22,500 bases of DNA, from assembly GCF_033807535.1 (NCBI RefSeq), contig NZ_CP136856.1:1-22500 (forward strand). Direction: 5' to 3'. The position numbers were made by a program, and so were the translations under genes. The notes beneath the pieces are model-generated. The model had not been told where the DNA came from, did not search any database, and saw only the letters and a list, made by a program, of their open reading frames with translations. Origin of the DNA: Oceanisphaera sp. IT1-181. GTDB lineage: Bacteria; Pseudomonadota; Gammaproteobacteria; Enterobacterales; Aeromonadaceae. Shown here piece after piece: positions 8,228 to 14,900 of this stretch (its first letter is position 1; every line of letters begins with the position of its first letter).

Positions 8228-8277
8228 TTGTAGAGGCCACTTTAGTCGGCCGGTCCTGCGTAGCAGGACTGTTTTAC
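8228..8277 (+). repeat. TTGTAG-type hairpin repeat, copy A
   Basis: TTGTAG is followed by a stem-loop GGCC-AC-TTTA-GT-C-GGCC (8235-8252), then a second stem GTCCTGC, GTA, GCAGGAC (8253-8269), then TGTTTTAC. Copies B (13091-13137), C (13150-13194, minus strand) and D (16301-16324) share the TTGTAG lead and the invariant TTTA loop. The stem arms differ from copy to copy in a compensating way. Confidence 0.65.
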
Positions 8278-8306
8278 GCCTCACCCCTCACCCTCCACCC
8301 TTTACG
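8272..8306 (+). repeat. Array of 7-base units (CYTYACN type)
   Basis: Five consecutive heptamers read TTTTACG, CCTCACC, CCTCACC, CTCCACC and CTTTACG. The first unit overlaps the tail of the hairpin repeat at 8228-8277, and the array ends 1 base before the avtA stop codon. Related arrays are at 13499-13519 (+) and 16242-16269 (-). Confidence 0.6.
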
Positions 8307-8307
8307 A

Positions 8308-9567
8308 TCAGGCTGCTGGCGCTTGATAAATAGCATAAATCTCATCCGCCAATATCTTAATGCCGGCCTGTACGTCTGCTTCCGATTGGGCATAGTTCAA
8401 GCGAATGCACTCTTTGCTGTGCTGCCAATGCTCATCTTCAATGCCCGGGAAGAAGTAATGACCGGGTACGATAAGTAAGCCTTTTTTCTTCAGGCGTTCA
8501 TACAGCTCTTGGCAATGAATGGGTAAATCTTCAAACCACAGCCATAGGAACAGCGCACCTTCGGGTTTATGAATATGCAGTTGCGGCAAAGTGATGGCTT
8601 CTTGCAGCCATGTTACGGCCTGCTGGGCTTTGTTTTGGTAGAAAGGCTTAATCACCTCGTTGCTCAGCTTTAATACGTCGCCGTTTTCCATCATCGGCAA
8701 GGTCATGGCTGGGCCTACGCTGCCGGGTGCCAAGTTGATAATGCCGCTGATATTAGTCATAGCCTTAATTAACTCAGGCTTACCCACCACAATGCCACAG
8801 CGCACGCCGGGCAAGCCGAGCTTAGATAAGCTCATACACAAAATCGTGTTGTCGTTCCAAAATGGCTTGGCTTCAGAAAAAATAATATTCGGAAACGGCA
8901 TGCCATAGGCGTTATCGATGAGCAGCGGTATGCCTTTTTCGCGTGCGATGGCGTCGAGGCGCATAATTTCTTCGTCGGTTAACACGTTACCGGTAGGGTT
9001 AGTGGGGCGCGATACACAAATTAAGCCGATATCGTCGCCGACTTCTAACTGCTCAAAATCCACGTGATATTTAAATAAACCGTCATCTAGCAAGGTAATA
9101 GTGGGCTTGCAGGCCACAAAGTGATCTTCACTGAGCGCGCCGTCCCCATAGCCGATGTATTCTGGCGCGAGCGGAAATAACACCTTCTTCTTACGGCCAT
9201 CAGCAAACTCACCGGCCAATAAGTTAAACAGATAAAAAAAGGCGGTTTGGCTGCCGTTGGTCAGCGCAATATGCTCAGGGCCAATGGCCCAGCCTAGCTC
9301 GTTAGACAATAGCTTGGCCAACGCGTTGATATAGGCATCTTTGCCTTGGGGCCCGTCGTAATTGGCCATGGCCTTGATTAAATCGCCGTTTTTTATCAGC
9401 TGTTGTGCTTGTTGCTCGAGATAAGCCAGCACTTCAGGAATGGCCGCCGGATTGCCGCCGCCCAGCATGATGGTGTCCGGCGTGGTTAGCCCCTGATTAA
9501 GGTCGTCCATCAATTGGGTGATGCCCGCATGGCGGGTAAATTTTTGGCCAAACGTTGAAAATTCCAT
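8308..9567 (-). CDS. avtA: Valine-pyruvate aminotransferase AvtA
   Basis: AvtA (transaminase C) is a PLP-dependent fold-type I aminotransferase that interconverts valine/2-oxoisovalerate and pyruvate/alanine. The 419-residue product matches the E. coli enzyme (417) along its length. The N terminus is FGQKFTRHAGITQLMDDLN, followed by MLGGGNPA, YDGPQGK, LTNGSQTAFFYLFNLLAG, FPLAPEYIGY, the cofactor-binding SRPTNPTGNV and the catalytic lysine Lys249 in MSLSKLGLPGVRCG. The end includes the substrate-binding LNYAQSE segment. The ATG at 9567 has only a weak GGTAAG upstream. It converges on ibpA through a shared terminator. It is near ilvD, also a branched-chain amino-acid gene, but in the opposite direction, so the two are not an operon. 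Confidence 0.95.
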   Translation of the reverse strand: MEFSTFGQKFTRHAGITQLMDDLNQGLTTPDTIMLGGGNPAAIPEVLAYLEQQAQQLIKNGDLIKAMANYDGPQGKDAYINALAKLLSNELGWAIGPEHIALTNGSQTAFFYLFNLLAGEFADGRKKKVLFPLAPEYIGYGDGALSEDHFVACKPTITLLDDGLFKYHVDFEQLEVGDDIGLICVSRPTNPTGNVLTDEEIMRLDAIAREKGIPLLIDNAYGMPFPNIIFSEAKPFWNDNTILCMSLSKLGLPGVRCGIVVGKPELIKAMTNISGIINLAPGSVGPAMTLPMMENGDVLKLSNEVIKPFYQNKAQQAVTWLQEAITLPQLHIHKPEGALFLWLWFEDLPIHCQELYERLKKKGLLIVPGHYFFPGIEDEHWQHSKECIRLNYAQSEADVQAGIKILADEIYAIYQAPAA

Positions 9568-9646
9568 GAGCTAACTTACCAACCAGAAAAAGTGAATATT
9601 AGGGGCCACGTTAGCCGATTTGGCCTTAACTGTCGACCGACTACAG

Positions 9647-9671
9647 AAAAGCCCCGCACTGGGCGGGGCTT
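9647..9671 (-). terminator. Terminator of the glyQ-glyS operon
   Basis: On the minus strand a 9-base-pair GC-rich stem (AAGCCCCGC / GCGGGGCTT, 9649-9657 with 9663-9671) is followed by TTTT. It lies about 185 bases beyond the glyS stop and before avtA, so the avtA transcript probably starts independently at 9568-9646. The rest of 9568-9854 holds another hairpin, ATCCGGC, GCA, GCCGGAT (9781-9797), and nothing else I can name. Confidence 0.7.
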
Positions 9672-9854
9672 AAGTAAGAGCTGTATGTCGTACGCTATAA
9701 GTCAGTTCAAAAGCTAAGAGCCTATCTGCCACGCTTAAACATCATATGGCACGAATGTAGTCACGTGCTTTAGCCGTGAAATCCGGCGCAGCCGGATATG
9801 GCGCACCGGATCAATCTAAACACCGCACCGCTCAAAGCTGTGCCTACAAAAGAC

Positions 9855-11924
9855 TTACTGCAGCAGCGAGATATCTGCGATTTGTAGGAACAGGTTACGC
9901 AGCTGGTTCAGCAGGCTTAAGCGGTTTAAGCGCAGCGCTTCGTCATCCGCCATTACCATGACCTGATCGAAAAAGTTATCTACGCTTTCACGCAAGGTCG
10001 CTAATTCGTTTAAGGCGCTGTTGTAATCTGCATTGGCAAATAAGGGCGTGAGGCGCGCGCTGAGTTCGCTTAACTGCGCGGCCAGTGCTTTTTCGGCGTC
10101 GTCTTGCAGCAAAGCAGGATTAACTTGAGCTGGAATTTCGCCGTCAAATTTGGCCAAAATATTACCAACACGCTTATTCGCGGCAGCCAAAGCTAAGGCT
10201 GCATCGAGCTTGCGAAACTCACTCACGGCTTTCATGCGGGCATCAAAGTCGGCAGGGCGAGTCGGGCGGCGTGCCAAAACCGCTTGAATTACATCCACGC
10301 CATAACCTAAGTCTTGATACCAAGCGCGGAAACGGCCCAGCATAAAGTCTAAGATCTCATCGGCGGCGTTAGCGTTGCTGAGCTTATCGCCATACAGCGC
10401 ACGGGCCTGCTCAATCAGGATCGGCAAGTCTAGGTTGTAACCTTTTTCCACGATAATACGCAGCGCACCTAAGGCGGCGCGGCGCAGCGCAAACGGGTCT
10501 TTATCGCCTTTCGGTGTTTGGCCAATACCGAAAATGCCTACCAAGGTATCTAGCTTATCGGCCAATGCCACGGCGGCAGAAATATCTTGGCTCGGCAGTT
10601 CATCACCGGAGAAGCGCGGCTGATACTGTTCTTTTAACGCCAGAGCTACCGCTTCGTCTTCGCCGTCGTGGCGAGCATAGTGCATGCCCATCACGCCTTG
10701 GGTGTCGGTAAATTCAAACACCATATCGGTGACTAAGTCGCACTTCGACAACAAGCCCGCGCGCTCGGCTTTGGCCTGATCGGCACCAATAGCGGCGGCA
10801 ATAAAGCCAGACAGCGCACTGATGCGCTCAGACTTTTCACGTACCGAGCCCAACTGCTGTTGGAACAACACGTTGTCCAGTTGTTCAAGACGTGAGGCCA
10901 AGGTCGCCTTGCGGTCGTTATCAAAGAAGAACTGCGCATCGGATAAGCGTGGGCGGACTACTTTTTCGTTACCTGAGATGATCTGGCTTGGATCTTTCGA
11001 CTCAATATTGGTCACGAAGATAAAGGTCGACATTAAATTGCCGGCCGCATCGTAGACCGGGAAGTATTTCTGGTCACCCTTCATGGTGTATACCAGTGCT
11101 TCGGCGGGTACTTCGAGGAAGTTATTCTCAAAGTGAGCAGTCAGCACCACCGGCCACTCGACCAGTGAGGTGACTTCTTCTAATAAGTCCGCATCTAAAT
11201 CTGCAATACCACCAGCGGCAGCAGCGGCTTTTGCTACGCCGTCTTTAATAATGGCTTTACGACGTTCGAAGTCGGCCAATACCTTGCCGGTGTTCTCCAG
11301 CGTTTGCAGGTAATTATCTGCATGATCCAGTGCAAATTCAGGCTCACCCATAAAGCGGTGACCGCGAATAGTGCGAGCGGATTCTAAGCCTAAAATAGTG
11401 GCGGTTAGTAATTGCTCGCCAAGTAATAAGGTCAGCGTATGCACGGGGCGAATAAACTGAATGCTCTTGTCGCCCCAGCGCATGGCTTTAGGGATTGGCA
11501 AGTGGCTCAGCGCTTTCTCGACCATGGCGGGCAGCAGCTCGGCGGCGGCTTGGCCTTTAATGTCGGCAATATGCATCAACCATTCGCCTTTATCGGTTTT
11601 TAAACGACTGGCTTGGCTAACATCAATACCATTACCGCGGGCCCAGCCTTGCGCGGCCTTGGTCGGATTACCGTCGGCGTCGAAGGCGGCTTGTACTGCG
11701 GGCCCGCGCTTTTCTACCTGTTTATCCGCTTGCGCCAAGCTCAAACCGGTCACGTAAACGGCCAAACGACGAGGGGCGGCATACCAGTGCACTTGAGAAA
11801 ATGGCAGGTCGGCACTGGTCAGTTCTTGTTTAAGGTTATCGGCAAAGGCGGTGCCTAGGCTACGTAGCGCCTTCGGCGGCAGCTCTTCGGTGCCTAATTC
11901 AACCAGAAAATTCTGTTCAGACAT
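9855..11924 (-). CDS. glyS: Glycine-tRNA ligase beta subunit
   Basis: GlyS is the large subunit of the alpha2beta2 bacterial-type glycyl-tRNA synthetase; it recognises and binds tRNA-Gly while GlyQ carries the aminoacylation site. The 689-residue product equals the E. coli length. It begins FLVELGTEELPPKALRSL, contains EALVYTMKGDQKYFPVYD, NIESKDPSQIISGNEKVVRP, the HD-like stretch GVMGMHYARHDGE, GIGQTPKGDKDPFALRRAAL and ends with a DALR-type anticodon-binding region finishing FLQIADISLLQ. The ATG lies 9 bases after the glyQ stop, with AAGGATAAGGGA overlapping the end of glyQ as the ribosome site, so the genes form an operon with translational coupling. No truncation or missing motif is seen. 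Confidence 0.97.
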   Translation of the reverse strand: MSEQNFLVELGTEELPPKALRSLGTAFADNLKQELTSADLPFSQVHWYAAPRRLAVYVTGLSLAQADKQVEKRGPAVQAAFDADGNPTKAAQGWARGNGIDVSQASRLKTDKGEWLMHIADIKGQAAAELLPAMVEKALSHLPIPKAMRWGDKSIQFIRPVHTLTLLLGEQLLTATILGLESARTIRGHRFMGEPEFALDHADNYLQTLENTGKVLADFERRKAIIKDGVAKAAAAAGGIADLDADLLEEVTSLVEWPVVLTAHFENNFLEVPAEALVYTMKGDQKYFPVYDAAGNLMSTFIFVTNIESKDPSQIISGNEKVVRPRLSDAQFFFDNDRKATLASRLEQLDNVLFQQQLGSVREKSERISALSGFIAAAIGADQAKAERAGLLSKCDLVTDMVFEFTDTQGVMGMHYARHDGEDEAVALALKEQYQPRFSGDELPSQDISAAVALADKLDTLVGIFGIGQTPKGDKDPFALRRAALGALRIIVEKGYNLDLPILIEQARALYGDKLSNANAADEILDFMLGRFRAWYQDLGYGVDVIQAVLARRPTRPADFDARMKAVSEFRKLDAALALAAANKRVGNILAKFDGEIPAQVNPALLQDDAEKALAAQLSELSARLTPLFANADYNSALNELATLRESVDNFFDQVMVMADDEALRLNRLSLLNQLRNLFLQIADISLLQ

Positions 11925-11933
11925 GCGGGTCCC

Positions 11934-12845
11934 TTATCCTTCTTTTTTACACATGGGAAAGCCAAGTGCCTCGCGAGAAGCATAGTAGGCTTCGGCAACG
12001 GCTTTGGTCAGGGTGCGAATGCGCAAGATATAACGCTGGCGTTCGGTGACCGAAATCGCCTTGCGTGCATCAAGCAAGTTAAAGGCATGACCGGCTTTAA
12101 GAATGCGCTCGTAGGCAGGCAGTGGCAGTGGGGTTTCTAAGCCTAATAAATACTGACACTCTTGTTCGCACTGCTCGAAAAAGCCAAACAGGTTCTCAAC
12201 GTTCGCATGTTCGAAGTTGTAGGTAGATTGCTCTACTTCGTTCTGGTGAAAAATATCGCCGTAGGTGGTTTTGCCTAAAGGACCGTCGCACCACACTAAG
12301 TCGTAAACGGAGTCTACACCTTGGATGTACATGGCTAAGCGCTCTAAACCGTAGGTGATTTCACCGGTGACCGGCTTGCACTCAAGACCGCCCACTTGCT
12401 GGAAATAAGTAAACTGCGTCACTTCCATGCCGTTTAGCCACACTTCCCAGCCTAAACCCCAGGCACCCAAAGTTGGGTTTTCCCAGTTGTCTTCCACGAA
12501 TCGGATGTCGTGCACTAGTGGGTCTAGACCCAGCGCTTTTAGTGAGCCTAAATACAGCTCTTGCAGGTTATCCGGAGACGGCTTGATGATGACCTGAAAC
12601 TGGTAGTAATGTTGCAGTCGGTTGGGGTTTTCACCGTAGCGACCGTCGGTGGGGCGGCGCGATGGCTGCACATAGGCGGTGGCAATCGGCTCTGGGCCTA
12701 TGGCGCGCAGACAGGTCATGGGATGAGAGGTGCCAGCACCTACTTCCATATCCAGCGGCTGAACTATGGCACAGCCTTGCTGAGCCCAATAATCCTGCAG
12801 CGTCATGATCAGACCCTGAAAGGTATTGATATCGAATTTTTGCAT
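11934..12845 (-). CDS. glyQ: Glycine-tRNA ligase alpha subunit
   Basis: GlyQ is the catalytic subunit of alpha2beta2 glycyl-tRNA synthetase and activates glycine with ATP in the cytoplasm. The product has 303 residues, the same as E. coli. It starts FDINTFQGLIMTLQDYWAQQGC and contains class II features typical of GlyQ: EVGAGTSHPMTCLRAIGPEP, the Arg-rich RRPTDGRYGENPNRLQHYYQ, WENPTLGAWGLGWEVWLNGMEV and the QVGGLECKPVTGEITYGLERLAMY segment read in two parts. AAGGCG is the likely Shine-Dalgarno sequence. glyS follows 9 bases downstream. No T-box leader is seen, as expected for a gammaproteobacterium. Confidence 0.97.
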   Translation of the reverse strand: MQKFDINTFQGLIMTLQDYWAQQGCAIVQPLDMEVGAGTSHPMTCLRAIGPEPIATAYVQPSRRPTDGRYGENPNRLQHYYQFQVIIKPSPDNLQELYLGSLKALGLDPLVHDIRFVEDNWENPTLGAWGLGWEVWLNGMEVTQFTYFQQVGGLECKPVTGEITYGLERLAMYIQGVDSVYDLVWCDGPLGKTTYGDIFHQNEVEQSTYNFEHANVENLFGFFEQCEQECQYLLGLETPLPLPAYERILKAGHAFNLLDARKAISVTERQRYILRIRTLTKAVAEAYYASREALGFPMCKKEG

Positions 12846-12896
12846 GATGTTAGCGCCTTGATATAGGTGCGTTCGCAGAGTGAAACTAAGGGCTAG

Positions 12897-12902
12897 AGTA
12901 TA
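12897..12902 (-). promoter_or_regulatory. Candidate -10 element of the glyQ-glyS promoter
   Basis: On the minus strand TATACT is a near-perfect -10 hexamer, 52 bases upstream of the glyQ ATG. At a 17-base spacing the -35 position reads TATATT, which is poor, so an activator or a different spacing may be involved. Confidence 0.4.
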
Positions 12903-12980
12903 CCTTCTGACCCGATGCGAATATAGGTTGAATTATTACGACAGCCCCAAGCGCCCAGCACCAAGCTAAATCAAGAGAGT

Positions 12981-13462
12981 AAAGACTATCTGCCACGGAA
13001 GGCACGGACAACTGAAGGAAAATAGTGATCAAATCTGAACCTGATTACGTATGAACCTCAGCCATAATGCATCCTGTTTCGGTTTGTTCTTTGTAGCTGC
13101 CCAATTTATTCGGCAGGCCAGCTCTGCTGGCTGTTACTGAGGTTTAGATGTAAACCAAAACACCAAACCGGGCCGAATAAATTGGCCCCTACAAGGTCAA
13201 AATACCAAACTGAGCCTCATATTCTTTACCGAAGAGGCGGTGCCTCCCTGTAACCTATTGAATTCAATGGTGCTTATATCTCTGAAACATGGCTGAGCTT
13301 TGTGGGTAATCAGGAATCTGAAAGAGATTATTAATGGTAAGGGCTAAACACCAGAACATCAGCGGGGGAGCTTTTACAATAAATAGGCACTTGTCGCACG
13401 TGAACTGCGTCTGTGGTTCTCGTAAACAAAGAGGGTGTTCTTCCGTGGCGAAAGAAGTCTTT
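12981..13462. repeat. Gene-free region bounded by degenerate inverted repeats
   Basis: Within the 690 gene-free bases between glyQ and tag, AAAGACT plus GCCACGGAA (12981-13000) recurs as TTCCGTGGC plus AGTCTTT (13441-13462) on the other strand, with 4-6 unmatched bases between the blocks. Inside are a second imperfect pair, ATGAACCTCAG (13051-13061) and CTGAGCCTCAT (13210-13220), the TTGTAG element (13091-13194), a GAGGC/GCCTC hairpin (13234-13246) and a palindrome ATTGAATTCAAT (13257-13268). I see no convincing coding region or known RNA. It may be the remains of a small mobile element or nested repeat insertions. Confidence 0.4.
13091..13194. repeat. Paired inverted TTGTAG repeats (copies B and C), MITE-like, 104 bases
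   Basis: Copy B (13091-13137, +) has TTGTAG, stem TGCC-CAA-TTTA-TTC-GGCA, then a second hairpin GCCAGC, TCT, GCTGGC (13118-13132) and TGTTAC. Copy C on the minus strand (13194 to 13150) has TTGTAGGGGCC, AATTTATT, CGGCC, and ends GGTTTAC. Together they form a unit with imperfect terminal inverted repeats of about 23 bases. No coding capacity or obvious target-site duplication is seen. Confidence 0.6.
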
Positions 13463-13498
13463 AAGTATTTTATCTTTAGCGGATAGCGAACGGCGGCC

Positions 13499-13519
13499 CC
13501 TCACCCTCTAATCTTTACA
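13499..13519 (+). repeat. Short heptamer array upstream of tag
   Basis: Three units, CCTCACC, CTCTAAT and CTTTACA, sit a few bases before the tag ribosome-binding site. With the preceding CC it matches 8284-8305 at 19 of 22 positions. Confidence 0.45.
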
Positions 13520-13535
13520 GCATAAAGGAGCATCT

Positions 13536-14111
13536 ATGTTAACGCGCTGCGCTTGGGTTAATAATGACCCCAGATATCAGGCTTACCACGATCATGAGTG
13601 GGGCGAGCCTGAATATGATAGTCGCGCCTTGTTTGAAAAACTGTGCCTCGACGGCCAGCAAGCCGGATTAAGCTGGTTTACCATTCTGTGCAAAATTGCG
13701 AATTATCGCGCCGCCTTTGCCAATTTTGAACCGGCCCTCATCGCCACCTTTACCGAACAAGATGTGGAACGCTTAATGAACAATGCTGAGGCAGGCATAG
13801 TGCGCAATCGATTAAAAATCCGTTCTATTATTACCAATGCTCGCGCCTATCTAAAAATGGAGCAAGAAGGCATTAATTTTAGCGATTGGTTGTGGCAGTT
13901 TGTGGGTGGCGAGCCGGTTATTAATCATTGGCTAAGCGCTAAAGAGGTGCCTACTTATACTCCTGCATCGCAAGCCATGGCGAAAGCGCTAAAAAAGCGC
14001 GGCTTTTCTTTTGTCGGTGACACCATCTGTTATGCCTTTATGCAAGCCACAGGTATGGTTAATGACCACTTACTTAGTTGCCATTGTCACCCCAGCAACG
14101 TCAGTATTTGA
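13536..14111 (+). CDS. tag: DNA-3-methyladenine glycosylase I
   Basis: Tag removes 3-methyladenine from alkylated DNA, starting base-excision repair; it is the constitutive enzyme as opposed to AlkA. The 191-residue product (187 in E. coli) has the helix-hairpin-helix glycosylase fold motifs: RCAWVNNDPRYQAYHDHEWG at the N terminus, LCLDGQQAGLSWFTIL, NNAEAGIVRNRLKIRSII, and KALKKRGFSFVGDTICYAFMQATG near the end. The likely zinc ligands are all present: Cys5, His18, His178 (NDH) and Cys182. AAAGGAG is ideally placed before the ATG. It is preceded by the 690-base repeat-rich region and followed by yiaD, which appears to have its own promoter. Confidence 0.96.
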   Translation: MLTRCAWVNNDPRYQAYHDHEWGEPEYDSRALFEKLCLDGQQAGLSWFTILCKIANYRAAFANFEPALIATFTEQDVERLMNNAEAGIVRNRLKIRSIITNARAYLKMEQEGINFSDWLWQFVGGEPVINHWLSAKEVPTYTPASQAMAKALKKRGFSFVGDTICYAFMQATGMVNDHLLSCHCHPSNVSI

Positions 14112-14132
14112 CTGTTTAATGGTAAGGATACT

Positions 14133-14161
14133 TTGTAGATCACAGTCCGCAAGGCTATATT
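14133..14161 (+). promoter_or_regulatory. Candidate sigma-70 promoter of yiaD
   Basis: TTGTAG (14133-14138), a 17-base spacer and TATATT (14156-14161) make a fair sigma-70 promoter 36 bases before the ATG. The short leader and the position just after tag fit an independent yiaD transcript. Confidence 0.5.
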
Positions 14162-14197
14162 GGGTAACATTGCGCTTGTTACATATGGAACCTAATT

Positions 14198-14848
14198 ATG
14201 AAAAAAATATGCTTAGCTGTGGTTACTACCATCGCTCTTTCTGCTTGTACTACTAATCCGTATACCGGCGAATCACAATCTTCTAAAGCTGCGATTGGCG
14301 GCGGTTTAGGCGCGCTTGCCGGCGCGGTAATTGGTGGTGCATCTGCCAGCTCTAGCGACCGTAAGAAAGGTATCTTAATTGGTGCCGCCAGTGGCGCTGC
14401 GTTAGGCGGTGGTGTGGGTTATTACATGGACGTTCAAGAAGCCAAGCTGCGTGACCAAATGCAGGGTTCTGGTGTGAGCGTTACCCGTAGTGGCGACAAC
14501 ATTATCTTGAACATGCCAAGCTCTATTACCTTTGCAGTAGACAGTGCTGACTTGTCACCTAGCTTCTACAACACCTTAAGCGGTGTCGCTTTGGTACTGA
14601 AAGAGTACGACAAGACCTACGTAAACGTAGTGGGCCACACCGACAACACAGGTTCTGCGAGCCACAACCAACAGTTGTCTGAGCGTCGTGCCGGCGCCGT
14701 TGGCCAGTACCTGATCGGTCAAGGTGCTGCTGCTAACCGTTTCAACATCCGTGGCGTAGGCTTCAACCAGCCAGTAGCCAGCAACAGCTCTGAAAGCGGT
14801 CGCGCACAAAACCGCCGTGTAGAGATCACCCTGAGCCCAATGCAGTAA
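14198..14848 (+). CDS. yiaD: OmpA-domain outer-membrane lipoprotein, YiaD-like
   Basis: The 216-residue product is a predicted outer-membrane lipoprotein with a peptidoglycan-binding domain. A signal peptide ends in the lipobox LSAC with Cys17 as the lipidated residue. The next residue is Thr, not Asp, so the Lol system should sort it to the outer membrane. Residues about 33-76 are a glycine-zipper-like segment (GGGLGALAGAVIGGA, GAASGAALGGGVGYY), followed by YMDVQEAKLRDQM. The C-terminal OmpA-like domain (about 100-216) has VVGHTDNTGS, LSERRAGAVGQYL and QNRRVEITLSP. Length and motifs match E. coli YiaD (219 residues), for which an envelope-stability role has been suggested. GGAA is 7 bases before the ATG. 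Base use at positions such as GGT and CGT codons suggests good expression. Confidence 0.92.
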   Translation: MKKICLAVVTTIALSACTTNPYTGESQSSKAAIGGGLGALAGAVIGGASASSSDRKKGILIGAASGAALGGGVGYYMDVQEAKLRDQMQGSGVSVTRSGDNIILNMPSSITFAVDSADLSPSFYNTLSGVALVLKEYDKTYVNVVGHTDNTGSASHNQQLSERRAGAVGQYLIGQGAAANRFNIRGVGFNQPVASNSSESGRAQNRRVEITLSPMQ

Positions 14849-14872
14849 GCATTAGCTTTAAACCGGTGAACA

Positions 14873-14900
14873 AAAATGCCCGCAACCGCGGGCATTTTTT
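14873..14900. terminator. Bidirectional terminator between yiaD and the AEC transporter
   Basis: The stem AAAATGCCCGC / GCGGGCATTTT (14873-14883 with 14888-14898, loop AACC) has a T run on both strands. It serves convergent genes, and the stop codon of the minus-strand transporter starts inside it. Confidence 0.85.

Noticed and set aside
8209..8478. Plus-strand reading frame of 89 codons
   Set aside because: It spans the terminator, the repeat and the end of avtA on the other strand, with no ribosome site and low-complexity content.
9781..9811. CCGGAT-rich hairpins after glyS as a riboswitch or attenuator
   Set aside because: They lie 3' of glyS and far from the avtA start on the wrong side of a terminator; most likely 3'-end structure.
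12846..12960. T-box-like glycine-responsive leader upstream of glyQ
   Set aside because: The leader is only about 45 bases if the -10 call is right and lacks the T-box sequence; such leaders are mainly in Gram-positive bacteria.
12846..13535. A hidden gene, tRNA or known small RNA in the 690-base glyQ-tag interval
   Set aside because: No long frame on either strand, no tRNA cloverleaf and no recognisable RNA family; the content is repeats.
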